From Paralichthys olivaceus (lineage: Eukaryota; Chordata; Actinopteri; Pleuronectiformes; Paralichthyidae), in the NCBI RefSeq assembly GCF_024713975.1, contig NC_091102.1, positions 23,471,001 to 23,535,000 on the forward strand: 64,000 nucleotides of DNA, in the 5' to 3' direction. The translations under genes and the position numbers were made by a program. Below the pieces are notes generated by a model that saw nothing but the letters and a program-made list of their open reading frames with translations, did not search any database and was not told where the DNA came from. Every line of letters starts with the position of its first letter. Positions within the stretch are counted from its first letter, which is position 1. Below are positions 54,720-64,000 of the stretch, one piece after another.

Positions 54720-57572
54720 GCCACGCAGAAAGAAGTGAGAGCATTGTTTACTCACGTGACAAGCTTATTGCTGCCTGGCAAGAAACTTGAAACTCCGAAG
54801 GAGCTACAGAGGAGGAGCCGGGGATGCAGAGCTGGAGCTAAGCGCCGACCGAAGAGGAGGAAACATAAAACTTCAGTTCCTGCTGTCATCATGGGATATG
54901 TGAGATCCTTGGGGAATAAGATGGATGAGCTCAGTGCGCTGATTAAGACCCAAAGGGAATACCCTGAGTGCAGCTTGTTGTGTTTCACCAAGACATGGCT
55001 GCAATCAGATTTCCTGGACTACAGCGTGGAGTTACCCAGCGTCAGACTGCAGCAGGAGGTACTCTGAGTGCCTTGCAGCGATTACAGTCCCAGCCAATCG
55101 CCGGGGGGGAAAGAACGTATAAAGGCAGACAGAGAGCACCTGTCTCCCTCTTGCTTGCCGAAGGCTGGGTGGGTGATGTCACTTCCCTGCGTCCGTCACC
55201 TCCCCTCCCATGTGGTGGCAGGTGGGCTGTTAGCCGCAGCTGCAGTATTTCCACATTGTTGTCGGGCAGTGTTAATTGTTGTTTTGCTCCATAGAGGTTA
55301 ATTTGTGCATTGCTGCCGGCTGCACGCTGCTCACCACGTCCTAGGCCGTTGCTGTCGGTGGCCCCTCCCCTGTTTGCCGGCTCGCTGCTCATTGGTGGGA
55401 GGTGTGCTGCTTCGTGTGGTCGGGAACGGCCTGACCGGTAGGTAACATGGCGATGCTAGCTTCCCCCTCCAGCCACTCATAATTTGCGCACATTTGTTTG
55501 TTTACCATTACTATTATTGTAGGGTAAAAGACGTAACGGCGCAGCGCCGGCTGAGTGCTGCGGAAGTGCTGCTGCTTTGCCTGGACGTAAAATGCTTTGC
55601 CGGGACTTAAACTGCTTTGCCCAGACTGTTGGTGCTGCACACTAAGCGCATCGTCGCCTGGCTGAGACTGAGTGCAGTGCTGTGTGGCGCACTTGTATTA
55701 GCCACATCTTAATGTGTGGGTGTGTGTGAGAGAGAGAGTGCGTGAGGCACTGCAGGACTGCTTTGAGTCCACTGACTGGGATGTGCTCTGTGAACCACAT
55801 GGGGAGGACATCAACAGCATGTCGGACTGTATAACAGAATACACTCAATTCTGTGAACAAACCTTCTTGCCAGGCGGAACTGTGCACTGCTTTCCGAATA
55901 ACAAGCCCTGGATCACCACTGAGCTGAAAGCGCTTCTCAACAAGAAGAAGAAAGCCTTCAGGTCTGGGGACAGAAAAGAACAGAAGGTCATACAACACGA
56001 CCTGAGGGGAAAGCTGAGGGAGTGCAAAGACTCCTACAGGAGGAAACTGGAGGCCAAACTCCAGCAGAACAATGTGAGGGATGTGTGTACTGGAATTAGG
56101 GCAATAACTGGGTTCAGGGCGAAAGTCAAACAGCCAGGAGGCAGCCTGGAGAGGGCAAATGCACTACATCTGTTCTTCAACAGGTTCAGTACAGAGCCCT
56201 CATCTGTCCTCCCCACCACACTCCCAGACTTCCACACACTCTCACGACTCCCAAAGCTTCTGCTTTGCATCTCCTGATGCAATCTGAGCCTGCATCAGGA
56301 GAAGATACTGTTGCTGTGGAAAACATCCTGCTTAGTTCCAGTTCCCAAGAGGACGACTCCATCTGGCCTCAATGACAACCGACCAGTTGCTCTCACTTCT
56401 CATGTGATGAAAGTTCTGGAGAGGCTGGTCCTGGCCCACCTCAGATCACAGGTGAAATTATCGCTGGACACTTCAGTTCACCTACCAGCCTCATCTGGGA
56501 GTGGATGATGCTATTATCTACCTGCTGCAGCGAGCCCACTCACATCTGGATCAAGCTGGTTCCACAGTGAGAATCACTTTCTTTGATTTTTCCAGCCAGT
56601 TATCATGAGGGAGAAGCTACAGGCTATGGGGGTAGACACATCCACCATCTCATGGATTACTGACAGGCAGACCTCAGTTTGTCAGACTGTGCAGTATTCT
56701 GTCTGATGTGGTGGTGAGCACTACAGGAGGTCCGCAGGGGACTGCACTGTCGCCCTTCCTCTTCACACTGTACACCTCCGACCTTCAGTACAACTCAGAG
56801 TCATGCCACTCTGCAGTGGTTGGGTGTATAAGTGATGGGAGGGAGGCTGAGTATAGAGTGCTGGTGGATGGTTTTATAGAGCAGGCCAGTTAAATCATCT
56901 GCTTCTGAATGTGTCCAAGACTGGGGAGATGGTGGTCGAATTCAGGAGGAAGACGACGGTTTCACAGCCACTGCGTATCCTCTCTGTGTGGGAGAGGATG
57001 TTGTGACAGTTGAGGATTACAAGTACCTGGGCATCCAAATCGACAACGGACTGAAGTGGAAAACCAACATTGATGCAACAACACCCACAGACTGAACAAG
57101 CTGATTAAGAAGGCTGGCTCCATCATTGGCTGCAAACTGGACACTTTTGAAGTGTTGGTGGAATGGAGGACACTGAATAAGCTGTTATCCATCATGGACA
57201 ATCAAGACCACCATCTCCACCACCTGGTGGACAGACAGTGGAGCACTTTCTCCAACAGACTGGTTCAGCTCCGCTGCCACAAGGACAGATACAGGAAGTC
57301 TTTCCTGCCCACAGCAAAAAGAATGTAGGATTCCCACCTCTGATAGTACTTGATAGTAATTACTGCTTCAATAACTGTCAATTATTTTGCTCATATTATA
57401 TTCATACCCATTTTACCACATATAGTTATATTTATATTTAGTCATGTCAAATACTGCAATTTTGCACCTTGTCTTTTTGTGTCTTACTCTCTGTGAATGT
57501 TGAACTGCTGCTGTGACACAACAATTTCCCAACTGGGATCAATAAAGTTCATCTATCTATCTATCTACAGTA
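54720..57572 (+). mobile_element. Rex1-like LINE, degenerate, with inserted segment
   Basis: The ORF2-like order is preserved: a basic N-terminus (54783-54890, RRSRGCRAGAKRRPKRRK); an endonuclease start at 54891 (MGYVRSLGNKMDELSALI, TKTWLQSD); the pre-RT region 55746-56275 (CFESTDWDVLCEP, NNKPWITTELKALLNKKKKA, AITGFRAKVKQPGG); RT blocks at 56330 (VPVPKRTT, NDNRPVALTSHVMKVLERLV) and 56720 (GGPQGTALSPFLFTLYTSDL); and C-terminal blocks to 57330 (YKYLGIQIDNGLKWKTN, DRYRKSFLP). The expected F-S-D-D catalytic motif is missing: CHS is joined directly to AVVGCIS (about 56800-56825). The element ends 'gggatcaataaagttcatctatctatctatc'. Many stops and frameshifts; dead. Confidence 0.85.
55070..55742. 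other. GC-rich insert inside the LINE, TATA-bearing
   Basis: About 670 bp not explained by the LINE separate its endonuclease start from its pre-RT region. The insert is GC-rich (unlike its neighbours), contains GTATAAAGGCAGACAGAGAG (55113-55132), and later CTTTGCC-like repeats (55575-55625). It resembles a promoter or a partial LTR, but no LTR ends or target-site duplication were found. Confidence 0.4.
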
Positions 57573-57574
57573 CG

Positions 57575-57860
57575 AGGCCCAAAAGTACCAGAAAACTTGG
57601 GATGATAAGAGGACCATATCCGGGGTCAAAGGTTCTAGTCAAGCTGCCCCTCTATCGACAGCAAGCCTTGGAGAAACAACTTGGACTCACAACTGAATAA
57701 GTTGCTGCCAGTCCAGCGAGGTGCTGTATGTGAACCTCCTCAGGGAGTTGGCTGAAAGTCCAGAGAAGAAGACAAAGGTCTTGCTGATCAGATCCGTGAA
57801 AGAGGAAGAGGCCATAGATGACCAGTATCTGTCCCTGCCAGCCCCCACTAAACTTGGATG
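57575..57860 (+). pseudogene. Ty3/Gypsy-type integrase C-terminal remnant
   Basis: Two frames give PGSKVLVKLPLYRQQAL (from about 57632) and, after a stop, MLYVNLLRELAE (57721) with KEEEAIDDQYLSLPAP. The order KVLVLLP, then H/Y-VN-LL, then EEE..DQYLPLP is what I recall from the C-terminal integrase region of fish Gypsy retrotransposons. Stops and a frame change make it non-functional. No LTR was identified. Confidence 0.5.
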
Positions 57861-58589
57861 TCAATGCAATGTAAATAAGGATAGCTGCACAAAGCTGTTT
57901 GTGTGTTTCTTGCTGGACTTGGCTTTCTTCCATTTCTCCTGCAAGCCTGTTCCATCTGCCAGTCAAAGACTCAGCTGTTTGGGTATCAAGCCTGGTCAGT
58001 CCGTCTAGTGTTCATCAGATCATTCAGTCACTCAGTCAGGTGATGCTACGGCCATCCTGGCTTGTTTGGACCACTTTTGCCCTTTTATCTCACTCAAAGT
58101 ATTTCCTGTATTTACATGTGGTCCGGATACACCTGCAACTTAAAACATTCAGCTTGAGTTCTTCTGTTGAAAACCTCTGCCTAATCTTCCCTGAACCTCA
58201 TATTGAAACTCTGTGTGCTTGCTCAGCTTCCAAACCCATGATTAGTTGGAGCCTCAGCTTCTATTTGGACTGGGATATTGTCATTTTTGTTAAAATGATC
58301 CTTTTAAACTTGTGGTGTCAGTTAGAACTATAAAGACAAATATTACATCTTACTTGTAGACATGCTTGGACAACACTACAATTTAGATGATTTCTAACAT
58401 ACCCCTGTGGGTCTTGGTCAGAGGTATTTATTAAAATGCATTATACTCTGTATGCTGCCTCAACAGGCCATGCTACAACAGCTTATTGCCAGGTTGTTTT
58501 GCAGTTATGGATTTCTTCTGTACCCACCTTGAGATTTACCAAAACTGGACAATCATGTTGCATGGACATCAATAAAACACAGATTACAC
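57861..58589. other. No gene recognised
   Basis: An open frame at 57899-58330 (144 codons) has no recognisable homology and no exon borders. It may be further retrotransposon debris. Confidence 0.4.
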
Positions 58590-59650
58590 AATAACCTTTG
58601 ACCATGGACTTCTTCTACACTCCAAAGGCCATTAAGGCTGCGACTGAGTTCAGTGGGCTAATTGAGTGAATCGTCTACCAGCGGACAGTTTGTCTGTGTT
58701 TGAGAGAGAGGTGTGTGTGCATGCTATGCTGCTTCAGCACCTTCCTGTGCATCGTTGCTACAGACCTGCTAGGGCCCTCAGTGCCTAGATAACGAGCTGT
58801 ATGCCTGACAGGTGTGTCGAGATTAAGGCGGGCTCTTCTCTAACATCCTGTCACCCACACACACACACATACACCCATCATCCACCACCATCTCTTATAG
58901 TAAACATCCCCATCAGCCTGCCTGCCCACTCTGGGGAGCAAAAGGAGAGAGCATGTTTGACATAATTAATTGGTGCTTTTCATAAAGTGAGTCAAAAAAG
59001 ATCAAAAGGGTTACCAGGCTGAAATAATTAATTTGGAACTAAATTTGCTGACAGTTGGGTTCTCTCAACAGTTCACCTTTTTTCTTTCTTTCATCAGAGA
59101 CTCTTGGATGACGACAGGCCTGATAGTTTGTGAGACCATTTTAATGAAATGTGGTTAAAATGGATTTAATTAATTTGAATCTGCAGTGAAGGTCTTGCTC
59201 TTGTCCATTTTTGTAGATTATTGCCTTTCATTATGAGGTTAATGTAGCAAGCATATAATTCCAATTAATTTGAAATGAAAGACAAATGTATGTGGATTAT
59301 AATGGCAGGGGTGGTTACACACATCTCTTCAATTATGATTTGTGTAGTTTCCTGTCCATATCTTACCATCACAGAAATTAATGGATAGCTGCTCAGACAG
59401 AAAGACATTGCAAAGATTTGTTGCAAAATGAAAGACCATGACTGGGATCTGTTAGGTTGCTGAATCTAATCAAATAAGTTAATTGAGGAAACCTCTTGCA
59501 CTGAGAGGAAAACACTTGCAAATAGAATTGAAGAAAGCTAACTCAAATATTCACATGCTAATTGTTGAAATCAGCCATCCTTCTGACAGCTGTATGTTGA
59601 ACTGCATAACAGCTGTTTAACATTTGCAGAGCATTTAGTGTATGTTTTTG
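58590..59650. other. Candidate conserved non-coding region
   Basis: A repeat-poor stretch with several homeodomain-type cores (ATTAATTGG near 58965, AATAATTAATTTGG near 59024, AATTAATTTG near 59168 and 59262) and ordinary AT content. Candidate regulatory DNA by texture and by position; unaligned. Confidence 0.3.
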
Positions 59651-60017
59651 AGTGTTAGTGGCTAGGTATGAGTCTTGCAATGTATCCAATGTTGTGTGTG
59701 TGTCTGTGTAACTTTGAGAACCGCACCCCCTTTATTTATCTAACCTTAACTATAACTGGCTAAACTCATCTTCAGCAGATTTTACGGATGGGTGATCTGA
59801 TTCTTCATTTTTCTGCGCAGCTCTCGTCACCTGCCACACAGATAAGTGCTGAATAGTATTTTCTATTTTCCTTGAGGTTTCCCCAATTTTCAACTACAAA
59901 ACGAACACAGAAGTGTAAAATCATTTGTTCCTCCAAATAAGCACTGCAGGCTAGATGAATTACACATTTGTACTTAAAGACAAATACTTTATTCAGCCAC
60001 ATATTTAATACATCAAG

Positions 60018-60512
60018 GCCTGGATGACCCAAAACCTCTTACTTATAAATTCAGACAAAACTGAAGTTGTTGTAATTGGCCCTAAACATCTCAGAGAAAC
60101 ACTGTCTGACCAGATAAATGGTAAATGGTTGTATTTATATAGCGCTTTTCTAGTCTTGAAGACCACTCAAAGCGCTTTACACTACAGTTTTCCATTCACC
60201 CATTCACACACACATTCATACAGTGCTTCTATAGCTAGCACTTTTTTTTATGTTCTATTGGGCAGTTTTGGGGTTCAGTATCTTGCCCAAGGACACTTTG
60301 GCATGCAGATGGGAAGACTGGGGATTGAACTTCTGACCTTCTGGTTGGAGGACGACCGCTCTACCCTCTCAGCCACAGCCACCCCTCACCTTGGATGGTG
60401 TCAGTTTGGCCTCCAGCTCCACTGTGAGGAACCTTGGAGTTATGTTCGACCAGGACATGTAATTTGACCCGCAAGTCTCTAGGACAGCTTTCTTCCACCT
60501 GCGCAATATTAA
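60018..60512 (+). mobile_element. L2-type LINE fragment split by a SINE
   Basis: The RT-like translation AWMTQNLLLINSDKTEVVVI and [13 protein letters not shown] (60018-60117) resumes after the SINE with [20 protein letters not shown] and AFFHLRNI (60390-60510). It stops exactly at a TTAA (60509-60512), where the THAP-containing element begins. Confidence 0.8.
60118..60388 (-). repeat. tRNA-derived SINE, minus strand, inserted in L2
   Basis: Reverse of the family at 39240: 'tatttatatagcgcttttctagtcttgaagaccactcaaagcgcttta' at the left (tail) and 'attgaacttctgaccttctggttggaggacgaccgctctaccctctcagccacagcc' at the right (tRNA-like head). It splits an L2 fragment. Confidence 0.82.
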
Positions 60513-60902
60513 AGGGGAAGTTCGTTTTTTTCAACCTGGTCCTTATTTCCAGCATATGGTATGTAGATCTACTCACCCATAAAGGTTTGGAGTAACTTGG
60601 AGTACTTTGGACGCTTTTCAATCCACACGCGATCGGTGTATATCCGTACAACGCAAGTGAATGGGGCATACACAATACAGCCTCTAAATAATGCATTATC
60701 TGCTGCGAAACTCTTTATTTGCTATGAATCGCCAGCACAAGCCTGTGAGTCTCGCCAGCCTCGGAGCTAGCGTTAGCTTAGCGAGTTGCTTTGTTTACAT
60801 CCTGGGCTTTCACCGGGGTGACATCACAGAGGTGCGCAGCCGCAGCACAGCTCAGGATCAGTTGTGTTAGTTTACACGGAGTTTGCTGCCTCTGCTGACA
60901 TC

Positions 60903-61192
60903 ATGGTTCGTGTTTACGTATTTCCAAATTGTCAAAACAAAATGACTCGGTGGACGAAATTCAGCTTCCACAGGCTTCCTTTGCGGAACTTGGATGTACT
61001 AAAGCTCTGGCTAGTCCCGCTGAGAATGGACCCGAATACTGAAGTGAAAGCACTAAAGCGTGCGGATAATCGATTATGCAGTGCTCACCTCGCTCCGGAA
61101 GACTTTTTTCCCATAAAGGCACCGAAAGAAGGCCAGAAAGGACCGCGTCAGAATGATCAATGCCATCCCGAATGTTGCAGAAGGCAAAACAG
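60903..61192 (+). pseudogene. THAP domain exon
   Basis: Starts MVRVYVFPNCQNKMTRWTKF. The conserved tryptophan (LKLWLVPL) and the C-x2-H pair (CSAH) are kept, while the first Cys of the C2CH set is Tyr (TAC, one transition from TGC). The region before the ATG (60700-60900) is GC-richer and may hold its promoter. Confidence 0.7.
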
Positions 61193-63992
61193 GTAATGCA
61201 TTTCTTTTGAAGCTGTATAATGATGTTATTAGGCTATAACCAGTGCAAATATGGATCAGTGCATAATATCTGAAAGTTAAAAACAGTAAAATATACCTTG
61301 AATAATTCTCTACAAGGCTTATATCAAAGCGGGACCAGCTTACTATAAATACACTTCTACCAAAAATACTGTACTGTAATGCACCATAATTTACTGCAGT
61401 CTAGGGTGACATATTTTCATTTACAAATATAGGACATTTTCATCACTACACACCTTGCCATCAGTGGTAAAATTAATCAATAAAGTAAAAGCTTCCTTGT
61501 TGTGATGCTGTGTAACACATTTCTTTTATTTTTTAGGAAAGTGCCAGTGCTGAGGTAGATTTTCCAGAACCAGATTTTGAAACAGTCCTGCAATCCACTC
61601 CAAACAAAAGCCAACACAGAACAGATAAGGAGCCATCTGGATCATCTGGGCCTCCTTATTTTTCCTCTGCGTTGACTCTAGTGCTCACCAGTCCACCTCA
61701 GACAACAACACGCACAAAACGATCCCTACCTGGGAAATACATTGCTTTGGCTCCTACATGGTCACACTCAGTGGTAAGCACAGCAGCAAAAATGCCTTTT
61801 ATGGATATTAGCAGAGTATATATTTGGCCCTCCATTATTACACTGACACAATTTGTATTTTTTTGTGTGTGCACTAGGACTCGATCCCATCCATATCAAC
61901 CTTCACTTCCATTACTGCTCACCCGTCTGTCTCTACATTATCGCCATTACTGCAAGTGAGTTGAGAGTCTTGTCTTTTATTCTTGTTGTCAGACATGTCA
62001 GACATGTAAATATTACTGTGATAGAGTGAAAAGTTCTTACTTGACCATATGTGCAGTGAGTGAAAAATTCCTCAACTACTGTATCTTGTGTCTTCAGAGT
62101 GAAGAGGAAGGTGAAATGGACCAACAAGTGCTTGATGTCAGCATGAGTTTCGGGTACTTGGGTCTGGATCCCGCAGACACCAGCTATTTACCACCAATTT
62201 CCGATTCGGCTTCCGGCACAGGGACTGAGTCTGGGTCTGCAAGCTCTCATGGAGACACCGCAACAGGATGGGCTGAAAAAAAGTGGCTGGTGAATGAGTC
62301 GTACCTCCTTCAACTTTTCAAAACCTGTCCCGAGTGTACAAGTCTGATAACTACAATCACCATCAGAGGCAGCCAAATCAAAATCCGTTGGACCTGCGGG
62401 AAACACTGTGGTGACTGGCAATCATGTCCTGACCGAAGAGGCATGCCAGAAAATAACTTGCAAATCTGTGCATCAACAGTTTTCACCGGATCCGCATACA
62501 CTGACATTGAAGACTGGGCAACTCTTCTCAACATTCCCATTCCACATAAAACCCAGTTCTTCAACATTCAGAAGACCTACATTCTACCCACCATACAGTC
62601 TGCCTACCAAGATAAACGTGACCAAATCATATCTCGGCTCACTGAAGACTCGTAGTCTGGAAAGAGGCATGAACTCTGTGGTGATGAAGGTGTGATAGTC
62701 CAGGTAAATATCTGATTGTTACCATTATTAGACATCATTTCATACACCATCATAAAGTCATAACTCCCCTGCCACCTCCTCCTACTCCCATCTGCTGAGA
62801 AACTGAACTGATCTGTGTTTTTCTTCTAAGGTTACAGTGCAAAGTACTCAACATACTCTTTCCAAAATGACGCCACCAAGGAAATTGTCCATTTTGAATT
62901 GGTGCAGGTAATTTGTCTATGCAAATCTAAAATGCACTCTGTGATAGAAGGCTATTTTCAACAGGAGAAAACTCCTGTGAATGAACAACTTTTATATATT
63001 CATTATGCTCTAGGTGTCAGAAGCAACGAGCTCTGTCGCAATGGAAGTCATGGGATTCCAGAGGGGCCTGAACAAGTTGCTGGATTGTGGGGTAGATGTG
63101 GCCGTGATGACCACAGACCGATCACCATCCGTCCGGAAACTAATGAGAGAAGAATATCCCCAAATCCGGCATGAGTTTGACCCCTGGCATGTTTTCAAGG
63201 GTAATTTACTGTTGAAAGCCCACAAGTTTCATTATCTAATACAAGCATAGAAGTGCATATTGATATATAGAAAGGAGAAGTAATTTACGATTCAATTCCT
63301 TGCTTGTTTTCATATTGTAATATTTTCTGACTGTCTGGTAATTGTTTTAACTGTGTGTGTGTTTTTCAGGTGTCAAGAAGAAAATTGTTGCTGCATCAAA
63401 CAGGAAGGACTGCAAAGACCTCCTGCCTTGGTTGAAAGCCATTACCAACCATCTGTATTGGGCGTGTCAATCCTCAAACGGTAATCTGGAGGTAAGAATG
63501 AAATGATCTGGAAATTCAAAAATTACTTAAAAAAACAAAAGACATGCTACATGTTTTGAGAAATCCTAGATGCTATTCAGGACCGGAATATGATTTTCAT
63601 TGTTTCCACTTTTGGAAACAGAAAGACAAAAATTCTGAAAAATTCTGCAATAATCTGCCACATATGTACTGTAAGCATAGCTTTACAGTCCCGTACTTCA
63701 TGATTAGGTTTGAGGAGAAATGTTTCACTGAGGGTCCATTTTCATAAATTCAGATTTACATCCGTCGATGGACTTCGGTGCTGCATCACATCTGTGGCGT
63801 GCATCGCTGGGAAGAAGACGGTGTTGATTACACCTGCTGTCATCCTCCTTTGACAGACGAGCAGCAAGAGAGGAAGAAGTGGATGGAACCTGGTTCACCT
63901 GCTTTCAATGCCCTCAAAGACATCGTAACAGACAAAAATCTCCTCCGGGATATGAAGCAGATGTCACTTTTCAAACATACCCCTTTTATAGA
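60903..63992 (+). pseudogene. THAP-domain/DDE-transposase-like gene, 8 exons, disabled
   Basis: Exons with good GT-AG borders: 60903-61192, 61537-61773, 61878-61955, 62098-62703, 62831-62907, 63014-63200, 63370-63491 and 63754-63992 (donor GA|GTAACA at the edge). Exon 1 is a THAP DNA-binding domain (FSFHRLPLRN, LKLWLVPL, LCSAHLAPEDFFP), but the first zinc cysteine is Tyr (VYVFPNC). Exon 4 gives a cysteine-rich block (LFKTCPECTSLI, IRWTCGKHCGDWQSCPDRRG). Exons 4-6 give an RNase-H-like core: DSPG, then FELVQVSEATSSVAMEVMGF, MTTDRSPSVRKLM and FDPWHVFKG. Exons 7-8 follow with LKAITNHLYWACQ and WTSVLHHICGVHRWEEDG. Lesions are a frame change near 61120-61140 with a TGA at 61154 in the joining frame, an in-frame TAG at 62653-62655, and an apparent one-base loss at about 62683 just before DSPG. 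It may be a fossil transposon or a recently lost host gene derived from one. Confidence 0.7.
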
Positions 63993-64000
63993 GTAACAAT

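Larger units (their letters stand above)
60513..64000 (+). mobile_element. Putative Kolobok-like DNA transposon, left part
   Basis: It begins AGGGGAAGTTCG directly after a TTAA (60509-60512) that truncates an L2 fragment. It contains a multi-exon gene with a THAP zinc-finger start and a DSPG...DDE-like core. TTAA target choice and a THAP-containing transposase are features I associate with the Kolobok superfamily. The right terminus lies outside the window, so the TIR and TTAA duplication cannot be checked here. Confidence 0.5.

Noticed and set aside
55714..56277. 187-codon frame as a host gene
   Set aside because: Its content is the pre-RT region of the Rex1-like LINE, continuous with neighbouring LINE blocks.
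57899..58333. 144-codon frame as a gene
   Set aside because: No recognised homology, start or splice support; follows retrotransposon debris.
1..64000. CRISPR arrays, operons, phage or bacterial islands
   Set aside because: The only tandem arrays are eukaryotic mini- and microsatellites; gene structure is split and vertebrate throughout.

Overview
The window is nuclear DNA of a ray-finned fish, most likely a percomorph. The evidence is vertebrate GT-AG split genes, compact introns, and a dense mix of teleost-type repeats (L2 and Rex1-like LINEs, tRNA-derived SINEs, Tc1-like elements, and hAT-like and TTAA-flanked MITEs). No bacterial, viral or organellar gene organisation is visible.

Host genes, left to right. 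(1) The first three coding exons of ccdc93 lie on the minus strand (ATG at 12226, exon 3 ending at 6581). The rest of the gene lies beyond the left edge. (2) An intact intronless UTP14-family gene lies on the plus strand (16090-18399, 769 aa). (3) A complete insig2 lies on the plus strand: a 5'UTR exon ending at 26290 and six coding exons between 27694 and 36356, giving 243 aa. From memory, CCDC93 and INSIG2 are divergent neighbours on human 2q14, so the block looks like conserved synteny with a UTP14 copy inserted between them. To the right of insig2 is about 24 kb without a recognisable host gene. In human this side faces the EN1 gene desert, and several stretches here look like candidate conserved non-coding DNA.

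Repeats by region. 1-6560: SINE, L2 fragment, hAT-like MITEs, a decayed Tc1-like element carrying an L2 3' end, and a MITE holding a second MITE. 6676-11672 (ccdc93 intron 2): a 22-bp minisatellite split by a nearly complete Tc1-like transposon (7577-9190) with an open 333-aa transposase. 12900-15500: minus-strand L2 interrupted by another LINE 3' end. 23275-25468: two LINE fragments. Introns of insig2: Tc1 remnant, a 218-bp direct duplication with a foldback, SINE pieces. 37400-53800: MITEs, SINE, a Tc1 fragment and a long repeat with about 300-bp internal periodicity. 54700-57570: a degenerate Rex1-like LINE, apparently within Ty3/Gypsy debris. 60018-64000: an L2 fragment interrupted by a SINE and then, at a TTAA, by a multi-exon THAP plus DDE-transposase-like gene that runs off the right edge and carries several disabling lesions.

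No clearly new multi-gene system was found. The observations most worth checking are the THAP-transposase copy with intact splice sites but broken frame, the intronless UTP14, palindromic promoter elements at ccdc93 and insig2, a splice-spanning uORF in insig2, the in-frame-deleted Tc1 transposase, and the 216/218-identical duplication in an insig2 intron. All homology calls come from reading the translations and from memory of the families; no search was run.
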